From positions 382,001 through 446,000 of the forward strand of contig JAKZZE010000009.1 of the NCBI GenBank assembly GCA_024220505.1: DNA of 64,000 bases, written 5' to 3'. Shown here one piece after another: positions 19,969-31,593 of the stretch (the first letter of the stretch is position 1; each line of letters starts with the position of its first letter). Below the pieces are notes generated by a model that was given only the letters and a program-made list of their open reading frames with translations, searched no databases and had not been told where the DNA came from. The stretch comes from Rhizopus arrhizus (lineage: Eukaryota > Mucoromycota > Mucoromycetes > Mucorales > Rhizopodaceae). Made by a program: the position numbers and the translations under genes.

Positions 19969-22900
19969 ATGAATTCTACTGTTGAAAACTCTGGTGTTAA
20001 TACTGCTGAAACTAATTCTATGGGCGCAGCAAGTGGTTCCAATGACTATTCACAAGACTTCAATGAAGGGTCTTCCTTGTCTTCTGCTGGTATGTCTATT
20101 CAAGATGATTCAGCTATGGTTGTTGACTCTGTTTCTGGTTTTGTACCTTCTTCTATGGTGACAAATACGAAGGAGGACAACGTTGCCATTAATCTTACGC
20201 AACTGCGCAGTGAGATGGATGAGCAGTTGAAGATGTTTTGTCATGTAAGGGCTTCAGGTGATGATGCAGCCATTGATGAAGCACTTCAAGGAATAGACAA
20301 AACAAAGCGCAGAATTGCAGCAATGTTAGAATGTCAATCCTTTTTCAAGAAACTTGACATGCATCAAAACCCCACTGGAGGTAGCAATGCGGTTTCTGCT
20401 GGGCTTTCCTTGTCTCATAGGGATTTGCCTAAATTTCAGTTGGCTACCAGTGTCCTTAGGCCCTTTCCAAATGAAGAGGTTTTTGAATCTGTGGAGCACT
20501 TCTTGACAAAATTTGAAAACATCATTGAGGGTTCCTCATATCAGAGTGTTGAGCATGTTTGGAAAAAGTTTTTGCCACTTTGCTTACCTTACAGTGACAA
20601 TGCCTGGGTAGAGACCGAGCTCAAAAGATGTCGTAACTGGTCCGAAGCAAGACAAGCATTCGTAGATCATCATGGATCAAGCATGTCAAGTAGCTATTAC
20701 AATGACTTGGTTTTTACAATGACGATGAGCAGCAAGGAATCTATTAGTGATTATTCTAAGAAATTTCTGCAAGCTGTTTTCTATGCGGGACTTCCTAAGG
20801 ATGATCCACGTATCGCTGATCGTTTTTTGGCATCGTTGACGCTACCTGTCCAAACAATCATCCGTATGACTGTGACAAGAGTAGAAGGAAAACGAAGCAG
20901 ACCCCACAATTGGACGGTCGAGTACTTATCGCAAGTGGGACGTGATGTCCTTGGTGACGATAACAGTCTGTATGCTGAAGCCACTGCTATGATTCCTGGT
21001 GCAAATCGGGTAAAGAAGCAAGAAGGTGTAGGTCATGGGCTTGCAAGCAAGCATCGCATCAGCAAGCCTATCAAGGCAAACAAGTTGGCCAAATCTTTCT
21101 TTTGTTCCCATCATGGAAAAAATAACACTCATAATTCCAATGATTGTTACAGCCTGAAGAATAGAGCTGAGAAGAGCACGGAGAAAAAAGAAAATAATTG
21201 TTACAAGTGCCATCAACCATGGTTTAAAGGCCATGTATGCAAAAAAGATGAGCCTAGAAGAGTTCTTGCTGTTTCCAAGATAGAGAAACAAGAAGACAGT
21301 CAAATTGACAAGGCCACTGCCGAAGTTGAGGCGATGATGGAAGACTTGAGTTACGATTGTAAGTATCCAAGTAAAAACAAGGATAAAGCATGTAGTGATA
21401 ACAGTGCATTTAACTTATTGACTCCCATCTTTATAGAGAACGTAAAGCTTATTGGTTTGATTGATACTGGAAGCGATGCAAGTTTCATTGATATCATTTC
21501 TTTGAATAAAAAGTTAAAAATCAATAAAGTTAATAAAATTACTGGTTCCTATAATTTTTTGTCTCATAATAATGAAATTTCTCGTATTGGGATTACTGAT
21601 CCGTTGCAATTTAAATATGCAAATGGTATTCAGTTTAAACATTCATTAGAAGTAATGAAGTTTAACAAAGAATTCGAATTTGATATTCTTCTTGGAACTG
21701 ATATCTTGCCTAAAATGAATATTGGTTTAACTGGTGTAGCATTTAAATTGGATGGTGAACATTCACACTCTGATACTATAGCCAACGATAATCTAATTTT
21801 AGAAAATATCAATATTGATCGTGAAAATAAATATGAGCCTGATAATTCGCCAGCTGGTACTCCCAGACAAAGGGCAGAATTTTTCAAAATAATTAAAGAG
21901 GCCATTGATGAGAACCAGAGCATTCCTATTGAATCTTCATGTCCAATGCCTGAGTCCATTATCCACCTTCCCACTAAAGAAGGCGCTACGGCTTATAGAC
22001 GGCAATATCCAATTCCGCACGCTTTAAGACCAGTATTAGACAAGCAAATAAAAGAGTGGTTGGAGACTGGTACCATTATCAAGTCCAAAATCAACACATC
22101 TTTTAATAGTCCACTCCTTCTCGTTCCTAAGAGAAATAAAGCTGGTGAAATTGTTAATCATCGGGTGTGTTTGGATGTGAGACTGTTGAATAAAATATTA
22201 CCTCCCACTTTCAATTATCCTGTTCCATTGATCAGAGATATCTTTGATAACCTGGCTGGTAAAAAGGTGTTTACAACACTTGATTTGTCTAATGCATACC
22301 ATCGATTCAAAGTTGCATCTGAAGATGTACATAAATTAACCTTCACACATAACAATGCCCAATATTCTTTCATTAAAGGATGTTTTGGAGTAAAAATGCT
22401 GACTTCCCAATTCCAAAAGTGCTTAGCAACCCTATTTGATGGGATTGACTGTGTACAAAACTTTGTTGATGACTGTATTATTGCTAGTGATAGTTATGAA
22501 CAGCATGCAAAAGATGTGAAATTGGTGATTGATAAGCTGACCTCTGTGAATTTAATAATAAATCCAGAAAAATGTGTATGGTTTCAACAATCAGTTCGAC
22601 TTTTAGGCTTTGTTGTAAACACGACAGGCACTAAAGTAGATCGTAAAAAGCTAACAAATGTTGAAAATTGGCCACTTCCTAACAAAAGTAATAAGCAAAT
22701 CCAACAATTTATGGGTTTGATCAACTACTTTAGAGAATACATCCCAATGATTTCCAGAGTAGCTGAACCAATCACAAGATTGAGTAATGCTGCCAATGTG
22801 GAAGAATTGTGGACTGATGAGCAAACAAACAGTTTTTATGCTTTAAAAAAGATCTTGCAGTCAGACATGATTTTGCATTATCCCAATTTAAATAAAAAGT

Positions 22901-24888
22901 TCTATGTGGCTACAGATGCATCGTTATATGGTGTTGCGGCAGTTCTTTATCAGAAAGACGAACATGATCGTGACAAGTATATCAGTTTTATCTCCTCTTC
23001 GTTGACACCTTCGCAAAGACGTTGGAGTACAACTAAAAGAGAGCTGTATGCAATCGTATTAGCACTCAACAAATTCAGGAAATTTTTATGGGGCAGACAC
23101 TTTACCGTTTATAGTGATCATAAAGCCTTAGTTTATCTACATACCCAGAAAATTGCTAATCCTATGATGATCGGCTGGATTGAGACACTTCTTGACTTTG
23201 ATTTTGATGTAGTCCATATCCCTGGTATATTGAATAAGCTTCCTGACATGTTAAGCCGTTTGTATCCACCTTTACAGGATAGCTACAAACTGGTGGAGGA
23301 TAATGTGCCAAGCAAATTAGATAACCGTAACAAGAAAAGAGTTATTGCTAAAAGAAAGAAATATAGCAGAGATAAAATTATTAATGTTCTTGCTACAAAA
23401 TTGATAGAAACTAAAAATGAACGTACCGATTACATGACTCCTCCTGAAGAAGAGAGAGATGCTATACTTAGAGAAACACATTCCTTTGGACATTATGGAT
23501 ACCAAGCAATAGTCAGAGACATTCATAGTCGAGGCATGCATTGGACTAATATTTATGATGAAGCAAAGAGTATTGTGAGTTCCTGTACCGAATGTCAGAA
23601 ACATAACATTAGCAAGAGAGGCTATCACCCTTTGACTAACGTTATGGCTAATAGGCCGTTTGATCATATAGCTATTGATCTTGCAGGACCACTTCCAGTG
23701 ACGGATGAGGGTTACTTGTTCTTATTAGTTGTCACTGACATTTGTACAAAATACGTTGTAATCAGGGCACTAAAAAACAAACAATCAGATACCATTGCAA
23801 AACAGCTAATTAATATCTTTGGAGATTATGGATTTCCACGAATCATTCAAAGTGACAATGGAACTGAATTCAGAAATGCTTTAATGACAAGTATATCAAA
23901 AAACCTTGGAATAGATCGTAGATACTCTACTGCGTATCATCCACAAGGTAATGGAAGTGCTGAAGCTAGTGTAAAAATTGCATTGAATACATTGAGAAAG
24001 ATGGTACAATCCAATAGTAGAGATTGGGATCATTATCTTCCAATTGTACAACTCTGTATGAACAGATACATAAAAAACAAATCACTAAGCTCTCCATTCT
24101 CACTCATGTATGCTCGCAGAGTAAACTTACCTGACGATTATACAAATAAAGAAAAGTATCCACTCCCAAAAGATGTAATGACCATCAAAGAACTTGAAGA
24201 ACGAGTCAATTACATGGAAAATGTTATATTTCCTGCCATAAATGAAAGAACCCAAAAGATTAATGAGGAGTATAGTAAGAGATACAATGATAAAAACATA
24301 CTTGTAAATATCCCCAATGGAACACATGTAATGGTTAGACTGAATAGTAGAAGTGGGAAACTTGCACCACTATACGAAGGACCTTATACAGTGGTTCGAA
24401 GGAACAAAGGAGGATCATATGAGTTAAAAGATGAGCAGAATGAATTAATGCATCGTAACTATACGCCATCTGAATTAAAAATAGTGCATATAGATGAGTC
24501 TAATATTGAAGATGAATACTATGAGCTTGAAGACATTAGAGATCATCGTGGACCTTCTGGCAATAGAGAGTATTTGGTAAAATGGGCTGGTTATGGTGAA
24601 CGTGCCAACACATGGCAAAAGGCCGGTGATTTCACAGACCCAACTATCATACAAAAATATTGGGATAAACAAGACGAAATGAAAAAGTTGGAACATGAGA
24701 GAGCTGAACAAATTGTGAAAAAAGCATCATCCAATTCCAAATATAATAAGTCCAATAGAAATTCCACACCTAAAGTGAGTGATGAGAAGAAAGTAAATTC
24801 TGTTGAGACAAAGAAAAGAACTCTTCCTACAAATCTTAGCAGAGAAGAAAGATTGTTAAAGAGAAGACTTAACAAGGAGAAAAAATAA
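19969..24888 (+). CDS. element D Gag-Pol polyprotein with chromodomain, intact
   Basis: 1639 residues from the ATG overlapping the conserved GAATTC after the LTR; the earlier ATG at 19921 lies inside the LTR. Order: Gag (1-400), zinc knuckle CYKCHQPWFKGHVC (about 411-424), protease LIDTGSDAS (about 497), RT with FVDDCIIAS (about 832), RNase H with ATDASLYG (about 982) and SDHKAL, integrase HHCC (HSFGHYGYQAIVRDIH to CTECQK, about 1165-1210), DDE core (IDLAGP, QSDNGTEF, NGSAEAS) and a chromodomain (LEDIRDHRG, YLVKWAGYGERANTW, about 1514-1560) with a lysine-rich tail. The integrase Glu box reads AEAS where ER is usual; the Glu itself is kept. No stop or frameshift was seen, so this is the best candidate for an autonomous element. 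Confidence 0.95.
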   Translation: MNSTVENSGVNTAETNSMGAASGSNDYSQDFNEGSSLSSAGMSIQDDSAMVVDSVSGFVPSSMVTNTKEDNVAINLTQLRSEMDEQLKMFCHVRASGDDAAIDEALQGIDKTKRRIAAMLECQSFFKKLDMHQNPTGGSNAVSAGLSLSHRDLPKFQLATSVLRPFPNEEVFESVEHFLTKFENIIEGSSYQSVEHVWKKFLPLCLPYSDNAWVETELKRCRNWSEARQAFVDHHGSSMSSSYYNDLVFTMTMSSKESISDYSKKFLQAVFYAGLPKDDPRIADRFLASLTLPVQTIIRMTVTRVEGKRSRPHNWTVEYLSQVGRDVLGDDNSLYAEATAMIPGANRVKKQEGVGHGLASKHRISKPIKANKLAKSFFCSHHGKNNTHNSNDCYSLKNRAEKSTEKKENNCYKCHQPWFKGHVCKKDEPRRVLAVSKIEKQEDSQIDKATAEVEAMMEDLSYDCKYPSKNKDKACSDNSAFNLLTPIFIENVKLIGLIDTGSDASFIDIISLNKKLKINKVNKITGSYNFLSHNNEISRIGITDPLQFKYANGIQFKHSLEVMKFNKEFEFDILLGTDILPKMNIGLTGVAFKLDGEHSHSDTIANDNLILENINIDRENKYEPDNSPAGTPRQRAEFFKIIKEAIDENQSIPIESSCPMPESIIHLPTKEGATAYRRQYPIPHALRPVLDKQIKEWLETGTIIKSKINTSFNSPLLLVPKRNKAGEIVNHRVCLDVRLLNKILPPTFNYPVPLIRDIFDNLAGKKVFTTLDLSNAYHRFKVASEDVHKLTFTHNNAQYSFIKGCFGVKMLTSQFQKCLATLFDGIDCVQNFVDDCIIASDSYEQHAKDVKLVIDKLTSVNLIINPEKCVWFQQSVRLLGFVVNTTGTKVDRKKLTNVENWPLPNKSNKQIQQFMGLINYFREYIPMISRVAEPITRLSNAANVEELWTDEQTNSFYALKKILQSDMILHYPNLNKKFYVATDASLYGVAAVLYQKDEHDRDKYISFISSSLTPSQRRWSTTKRELYAIVLALNKFRKFLWGRHFTVYSDHKALVYLHTQKIANPMMIGWIETLLDFDFDVVHIPGILNKLPDMLSRLYPPLQDSYKLVEDNVPSKLDNRNKKRVIAKRKKYSRDKIINVLATKLIETKNERTDYMTPPEEERDAILRETHSFGHYGYQAIVRDIHSRGMHWTNIYDEAKSIVSSCTECQKHNISKRGYHPLTNVMANRPFDHIAIDLAGPLPVTDEGYLFLLVVTDICTKYVVIRALKNKQSDTIAKQLINIFGDYGFPRIIQSDNGTEFRNALMTSISKNLGIDRRYSTAYHPQGNGSAEASVKIALNTLRKMVQSNSRDWDHYLPIVQLCMNRYIKNKSLSSPFSLMYARRVNLPDDYTNKEKYPLPKDVMTIKELEERVNYMENVIFPAINERTQKINEEYSKRYNDKNILVNIPNGTHVMVRLNSRSGKLAPLYEGPYTVVRRNKGGSYELKDEQNELMHRNYTPSELKIVHIDESNIEDEYYELEDIRDHRGPSGNREYLVKWAGYGERANTWQKAGDFTDPTIIQKYWDKQDEMKKLEHERAEQIVKKASSNSKYNKSNRNSTPKVSDEKKVNSVETKKRTLPTNLSREERLLKRRLNKEKK

Positions 24889-25054
24889 TAAAAAAAAAAA
24901 AAAAAGAAAAGAAAAACGGACAAAGATAGTCACGGTAAATTACCCGCAATTTAGCATGAAAATGATCTACCAAATTGATTAGACATTTCATAACGCATAC
25001 CTATTCACTTTTATGCCGAATCAACAAGGTGTTGTTGAATCTGGTGGAGGATAA
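24889..25054 (+). other. 3' untranslated region and polypurine tract of D
   Basis: Begins with an A-rich run after the stop and ends GGTGGAGGATAA at the 3' LTR. No gene. Confidence 0.8.
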
Positions 25055-25714
25055 TGTTAAGGATACATAAGATTATAGTCACTTTATTTTAGTAAAAGGA
25101 ATCAGATATGATCCTGAATAATATGTTGACATAACTTGGAATCATTTATAACATTATTCCCAACACAGATCAATAAAATACTTTGATTAGATTTTTATAT
25201 TAAGCTTTATTCATATTTACTTCACATAGTCAAATAAGATGACATGGTTGTAATATAGTTTAGTGATAGTATGAGCATGTTGAATAAGGAATGACGATTA
25301 CTTACCGGATCATCATTAGTCATGAAAACATTTATCCTGACTGAGATATTATTGTTAGCAATGATATCCAATCACGGAACTAAAGGTCATTATATTCATC
25401 CGTACCGTCTCCTTAAATAGTCTTTATCCAGAGTTATCTGAAACCATCCCAATAGCATAATTGACAATACAAGCTAGGAACAGGCTAAACTAATAATTAG
25501 AAATCGTAATCATCTATTCTGTCAAGTTGATTATAAATCTGTCCTAATTCTTTATCCGTATCATGTCTATAAATACTCTCACTTTTTACATGTAGAATTT
25601 TTTTTGATAAAATAATAGTTATCTTAACTTAATAAAGAGATACCAAGTTCTAACAGTATTTCTTTATCTTTGATTGCTATATTATATTTACCTAAAACTC
25701 CCCTATCCTAAACA
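25055..25714 (+). repeat. 3' LTR of element D
   Basis: 660 bp, about 1% substituted relative to 19313-19961 and longer by one 11-bp segment. Confidence 0.93.
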
Positions 25715-25719
25715 CCTTT

Positions 25720-26040
25720 TCATGAAGATTCAATTAAATCCTTTTCAAGATACTTTAATTAATTATAGCTGTAGATCTAGCATGAATAAATTTTAGTATG
25801 AAGACCTGTTCCTGGTTATGCAAGTGGACTGTTTATAATTATTTAAGTAGATCTATTTTTCATTTATGTCTCATTGCATCAGGAGCTATATTAAAACAAC
25901 TTGTATTGAGTTAAAGGAGTGGAATTAGTTATGACCGAATAATAGAGAAAAGACTGTAATAAATCTTTGTAAAGCATTCACTACTCTGATTTCTTATAAA
26001 TTGAATATGAATCATGTTTAAAGTATGTTGGGATACGACA
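25720..26040 (-). repeat. 3' LTR of C, part right of element D
   Basis: Remaining 321 bp of the C LTR, matching 31273-31593. A short ORF across it also appears fused to the B gag end at 31482; both are LTR sequence and not a gene. Confidence 0.95.
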
Positions 26041-26351
26041 TTGCCCCCTTCCAGGTCATAACTACTTCTGGACTTAGATTCATGAGTGTTCAATTGTGAA
26101 GACGAGTGTAAGTGAAGTTCTCTGTTGTGTAATATTGAGCAAAGCAATATGTAATTCGTAAGTGCATGTTATAAGAATGTGTAGGTAGCAACATGTGAAA
26201 GGTTTTTTTATGTTGACGATTCTACATGTAAATGAACTGTGGATAGAATGTGGATTGACATTGTAAATTGGATTATTGGAAGTTTTTTAAATTATTGAAA
26301 GGTAGCGTAAGGCGTTGAGATAATACGTATTAAGATGAATTGCAGTCACGG
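26041..26351 (-). other. 3' untranslated region of C
   Basis: Between the Pol stop and the LTR. It ends on the element strand in the purine run GGAAGGGGGCAA. No gene. Confidence 0.75.
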
Positions 26352-28943
26352 TTAATTTCTTGCTCTTTTACGGCTTGAATTGTCGTGGTTTTTTCTTGGT
26401 CTTTTTTCACTTGAATTAGGTTCAACATTACGTTGTCCATTTCGACGATTCCAGTATTTTAGTATTGGTCTGTTGTCGTGAAAGTGTTTTTCAGGTTCCC
26501 AAGTATCATCTTTCGCATCATAGCCTTTCCAACGTACCAAGTATAACCAGTTACCGGGAGTGCCTTTGTGGTCAATTACGGCTTCGACATCATATACCTC
26601 AGATTGTTCTTCTGATATTACTTTGATATGTGAAGGTGGAATATTTCGAGGTAAAAGTGCGCCAGTACCATCAACTAGGATGTAGCTTCCTCCTTGGTTC
26701 TTTCTGACAATTGTATAATTTCCAATGTAGAGTGGATCTGTTTTTGTAGTTCGGTTTATATTCTTGATCATGACTTGACTACCAGATGGTATTTCCTTGA
26801 TAATTCGATGAGATTTGTTAAACTTGTTTTCGGCAGCAGATTGAGAAGTTTTGATTTTCTCGCGAATAGCTGGTAAAACAGTGTTATTAAATTTCGTAAT
26901 GTGTCCATTAAACTGTTTTCTTGTTTCATTGTAGTTTGTAGGAATTGACACGTCACTATAGTCCTTGAATTGATTTGGACGTCTAGCAAACATCAGTGAA
27001 AATGGTCTTGTGTCGTGTAAGGCAGTTGGTGTGTTGTTTAGAGCTTCTTGGGTACTGTCAAGGTATAAGTCCCAGTCATCGTTCTTGCCTTGAAGTCTTT
27101 TATATATTATATTCTTTGTCTTTCCAACCCAACGTTCTGCAATACCATTGCTTCGAGGGTGATATGCTGTTATAAGGCGATGATCGATACCAGAAACTTC
27201 AGTGAATTTACGGATGATTTCATTGACATATTCTGTTCCATTATCGCTTTGGATAATTTTTGGACGACCGAAGAGTGATAGTATGCTTCTTAATGCGAGT
27301 GCGATAGTATGTGAAGATTTATCAGGCATTGCTTTGAGTACGCAAAATCTTGTGAATACGTCTACTACAACTAGAATATAATTGTTTCCTTGAATTGATG
27401 TAGTCATAGGTCCGGCAGTATCGATACAAATATGATCCCAGGGTGCATCAGCATAGATTGACGATAATGGATGATATCCATGTTTGGCAATATTAAACTT
27501 TTGACAATCAGGGCAGCTGTTGACACAATCTAATGCATCTTGCTTCAAGTTCGTCCAATGGATTCCTTCACTATGTAGAGTGGTAACCATTGCTTGTGAA
27601 CCTCTGTGCCCTTCAAGATGGGTCTTGAGTAGTAATTCTTGCCGTTCTTCTGGTGCTGGGGTTACAAGATCATCAGGCATCATCATACGAGTAGTCATAT
27701 TTGTGTTTTTTGAATTAACTATGTGAGGTGTGATCCAGGTTCTATGTTGGTTTTTATCCCCCACCAGCGTTCTTTCGGTTTCGAAAAGACGCGATAACAT
27801 GTCTGGTAGTACGTTTTGAATACCAGGTCTGTGAATTATTTTGAAGTCGTAATCCAATATTGTGTCTAACCATTGTATCATCATAGAATTGGCGACAGGT
27901 TGAGTGTGGATGTAAGTAAGGGCCTTGTGATCAGTGTAAAGAGTGAAAGGATTACCCCATAAAAATGGATGAAACTTCTTGAGAGCGAAAACAATAGCAA
28001 GTAGTTCTCGTTTAGTAGTTGAGTAGTTCTTTTCAGATGTAGACAAAGCACGAGCCATGAAACCAAGATGGCAGATTTGCTTATCAATGATCTGGTAGAG
28101 AACAGCACCGATGGAATAATTGCTGGCATCCGTTGCAACATAGAATGGTTCATTAAGATCAGGATGATATAAGACTGGAGCAGAAGCAAGTAGTTGTTTA
28201 ATTTTTGTGAATGCGTCGTCTTGTTCTTGACCCCAAACCTTGCTGGTGAGTTTGCCTTCAAAACGCAATTTATCCAATGGAGCTGTAACTTCGGATAAGT
28301 TGGGCAAGTATTTCCTAAAGTAGTTTACCAACCCTAAGAAGCGTTGAATATCTTTCCCTGTGGATGGCTTTTCCCAAGAAAGTGCGTTTGTAACCTTGCG
28401 TGGATCGAGTCGAGATCCTTTGGCATCAACACAAAAACCAAGTAAGTAAACAGATGTTTGAGCAAAGTGACATTTGTCAACATTCAGGATTAAGTTAACA
28501 TTGGTGAGCTTCTTGATGACATTTTGTACATGAATAATATGTTCTTCATACGATTTAGAAAAAATGATAATATCATCCACAAATGCAAGAGCATAAGGAA
28601 CATCAGCTAGGATAGAATTAATGACTCTTTGATAACGTGAAGCAATATGCTTGAGACCAAATGGGCAACCTTTGAACATGTATTGTTGACCTTGAAAAGT
28701 GAAGGTTGTTTTGACACGATCAGGTTTGTAAATTTGGAATCGATGAAAAGCTTGTCGTAAGTCTAAAGTAGTGAAAATAGTTGAACCTTGAAGTTGATCA
28801 AAAATTTCATCAATTTTAGGTATAGGTTGTTTATCATTAGATATCAAAATAGAATTCAACAGACGAGGATCTAGGCATGGTCTATAACCTGTGAGATTCC
28901 CTTGTAAATCCTTTTGGGTGCCAAAGTGAGAGGAGAATTCCAT
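26352..28943 (-). pseudogene. element C Pol, RT to chromodomain, out of frame with its N-terminal half
   Basis: 863-codon frame: RT from PCLDPRLLN through FVDDIIIFS, RNase H (ATDASNYSIG, TDHKAL), integrase HHCC (HLEGHRGSQAM to CPDCQK), DDE core (CIDTAGP, QSDNGTEY, NGIAERW) and chromodomain (VEAVIDHKG, YLVRWKGYDAKDDTWEP). The first codons of the listed frame are out-of-frame reading; genuine homology begins at KDLQGNLTGYRPC. The upstream half ends in another frame, the shift falling in a four-base homopolymer at 28912-28915. All catalytic residues are present downstream, so one base change separates this from an intact gene, or it is a sequence error. Confidence 0.92.
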
Positions 28944-31126
28944 TCTGAACTCGGTGGAGCATGTTCAATCACTTCATCTTTTAACCATGTATCAACACAA
29001 TCTCGCATTACTGGCATCAGTTTGAGTGGAATACGGTAAGGTGATCGATAGGCTGTTTTGTTCTTTTCTGTATCAAGATGAATAATCGATTCAGGTACTG
29101 TGCAAAAACTATTCTTTGGTATCTGTGCATTTTGATCGAGATCAGATCTGATTGCGGCCATAAAATTAATTTGTTGATCATTAGTACCATAAGGGGCATT
29201 ATTTGGTTCAGGAGTATCATCGATTTCTTCTTTCACAGCAGGTTTTTTGTTTGGATGTTTTACAGCTAAATTTGTTATTAAAATATTTAATTTAGGCATC
29301 AAATCTAAACCAATGACAGCATCTGTATCAAAAGAAAGTGGAAGAACTTCGAAAATATGTGATGTATGAATGAGAGTATCATCGTTATCACCATAAATCA
29401 AGCTTAAAGCTTTAGAAGTTGTACCGAGACGTTTACTCTTATTATCGTTTGTAGCAAAAATAATAGAACCAGAAACGTTATTGTTTATATTAATGTTATT
29501 TTTATTAGCAAATGTAATATCTATCGAGCTAAAAGAAGCACCAGAGTCCACAAGGGCAAAGGTGTCGATGTTTTCTATAGTGATAGGTACATACAAAGAA
29601 TGGTTAGTTTTCACTTCATTCTGTTTGCTAGTTTTTTTCTTACAGTCATAGTTTGTAGGCAGGCTACTAATATCTATGTCCATACTGCCGTGGCTGTGCT
29701 CTTGATCATTCAAGTTGACAGCGGCAGGTGAATGTTTACTTCTATTGTGATGACCAGAGAAACGAGCAGAACGGAAAGCTTTAGTAGGGCTGTTGAACCT
29801 CTTGACTTTATCTCTGCTGCAGGTAGTGGCATGGTCAGGACTCCATGGTACATTGGCAGAACATTTGTAACAATTTTTCTTTGTAATTGTTGGTGGAGTG
29901 ACCTTGATGGCAGTAGTGGCAGTAGTGGCAGTATTGGCAGTGGCGATCCTTTTGAGAACTTTACATTGTTCAGTGGTATGGTTGCCATTACCATGAACAA
30001 GACATTTGGATCTAGGTTTGAATTGAGTTTGGCCTTGTTTGCTTGGACCACTAGCATTTTTTGGGTTGTGCATTGACTTTTCAGCACCACTCACAAACGA
30101 AATTGGAGATGCGGACGATTGATTTATAATATTACGCTTTGTAATATTAGCAGCCATGGCTTCATCATTGCAAATATTTGAGGAGATGACTGTACGGGCC
30201 TTGGCAGACACCTTACAGACCGAGTCTTGCATGTTCAAAGGTAAGTTCAGCAAGGAGCGGGACACTTCCTTATACAAGGCGATAGGTAAAGCACGTTTGA
30301 ACAAAGCTGCAGTTCTGATGTCATCTTGCCATTTTGCTGCACGTCTGATTCTTTGGAATCGGTCAGTAAAAGCCTCGATTGACTCGTCTTGTTGCATCTT
30401 GATGGTCAGTAGTTGATCAATATTATTCAGCGTTTGAGCGACATCTTGGGTAGCATACGTGTTGATGATGATCGACCTTGCCTCATCCCAATTCAAGCTT
30501 CGACCTTTTAGGATTTCATTAAACCAGGATCTTTGGTCTCTATTCATTTTAATTGGAACCAAGCGCATCCAATGTTGATCAATTGCAAGTCCATTAGAAC
30601 TTACAATCAGGGCGAATGTATCCAGAAGGTCTTCTACAGAGTCATGGACCTCTACGTCCGTTCTCCACACATTTCCAACCCATTGCCATGTAGGAAGGTC
30701 ATTGGGGATGAAATGATCAAACCGACTTGACGATTGGTTAATATATTGCTGAGTTGCTTCAACCTTAGGAGGGTCGCAGTATGTTTGGACTTCCAAAAGA
30801 TACTTGATACAGTTTGCAATATGTGATGCTTCATTGCGAAGGCTTTCTAGTTGATCCATGGGCAAGTGGTTCGATACACCTCTAGCAAACCTTTGAGATA
30901 CTTCTTGCAATTGTTGACGAAGTATGGTCAAGGAATCAATGTTACTAGTAACCAGGGGATTTTCATCAGCTGTCTCCATCATGTCAGCATCGTTCTGGTA
31001 AGGCAAAACTGGTTCAGTTGCTTCTTGACTAGATGTAGAATGAGTATCAACGGGAACCATAGGGCTAATGTCTTGAGCATTGTTGATTGTGGTAATTTCC
31101 ATAGGTAAGTTGTTTTGAATGGCCAT
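28871..31126 (-). pseudogene. element C Gag, protease and start of RT
   Basis: 751-codon frame from the ATG just inside the 5' LTR. Gag occupies roughly residues 1-430. Two Cys/His clusters follow (HGNGNHTTEQC; CYKCSANVPW), then the protease LVDSGASFSS and the RT entry (TAYRSPYRIPL, SSEWNSPLTLAPK). The last 13 residues before the stop are out of frame relative to other RTs. Beyond that point the sequence continues in the frame of 26352-28943. One homopolymer length change explains the break. Confidence 0.92.
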
Positions 31127-31159
31127 TTTTGATAGGATAGAGTAAATAAAATTTAGAAT

Positions 31160-31167
31160 TCGTTGAA
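31160..31167 (-). promoter_or_regulatory. candidate self-priming site of element C
   Basis: TCGTTGAA on plus is the reverse complement of TTCAACGA at 31208-31215 inside the adjacent LTR. It lies 5 bases from the LTR edge, next to GAATTC, as in elements B and Z. Confidence 0.55.
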
Positions 31168-31172
31168 AAAAA

Positions 31173-31593
31173 TGTGTTATCTCGTAAGAATAAAAAAGAC
31201 TATAAAATTCAACGAGACTTAAAAAAGTTATATTTTTATTTAATATTATTGTATCTGGTATTTATATCCTTTTCATGAAGATTCAATTAAATCCTTTTCA
31301 AGATACTTTAATTAATTATAGCTGTAGATCTAGCATGAATAAATTTTAGTATGAAGACCTGTTCCTGGTTATGCAAGTGGACTGTTTATAATTATTTAAG
31401 TAGATCTATTTTTCATTTATGTCTCATTGCATCAGGAGCTATATTAAAACAACTTGTATTGAGTTAAAGGAGTGGAATTAGTTATGACCGAATAATAGAG
31501 AAAAGACTGTAATAAATCTTTGTAAAGCATTCACTACTCTGATTTCTTATAAATTGAATATGAATCATGTTTAAAGTATGTTGGGATACGACA
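31173..31593 (-). repeat. 5' LTR of element C
   Basis: 421 bp, TG..CA, identical by eye to the two-part left LTR. A third copy of the family is the solo LTR at 55767-56185. Confidence 0.95.

Larger units (their letters stand above)
19313..25714 (+). mobile_element. chromovirus D (Ty3/gypsy) nested in the LTR of C, apparently complete
   Basis: LTRs 19313-19961 and 25055-25714, 5-bp target duplication CCTTT (19308-19312 and 25715-25719), opposite orientation to C. The internal region carries a single intact Gag-Pol frame and a purine-rich tract (GGTGGAGGATAA) before the 3' LTR. The two LTRs differ by about seven substitutions and one 11-bp indel. Confidence 0.95.
19213..31593 (-). mobile_element. 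chromovirus C (Ty3/gypsy) nested in B
   Basis: LTRs start TGTGTTATCTCG and end GATACGACA. The right (5') LTR is 31173-31593. The left LTR is split by element D into 19213-19312 and 25720-26040. The 421-bp pair shows no difference by eye. Target duplication CGGGT at 19208-19212 and 31594-31598, inside the B gag coding sequence. The polypurine tract is GGAAGGGGGC next to 26041. Pol carries a one-base frameshift. Confidence 0.95.

Noticed and set aside
20926..21303. 125-codon minus-strand ORF inside element D
   Set aside because: Antisense shadow of the intact Gag-Pol frame.
25929..26147. 72-codon ORF sharing its last 36 residues with the end of the B Gag ORF at 31482
   Set aside because: Both tails are C LTR sequence read in the same frame, so the similarity reflects repeated LTRs and not a protein.
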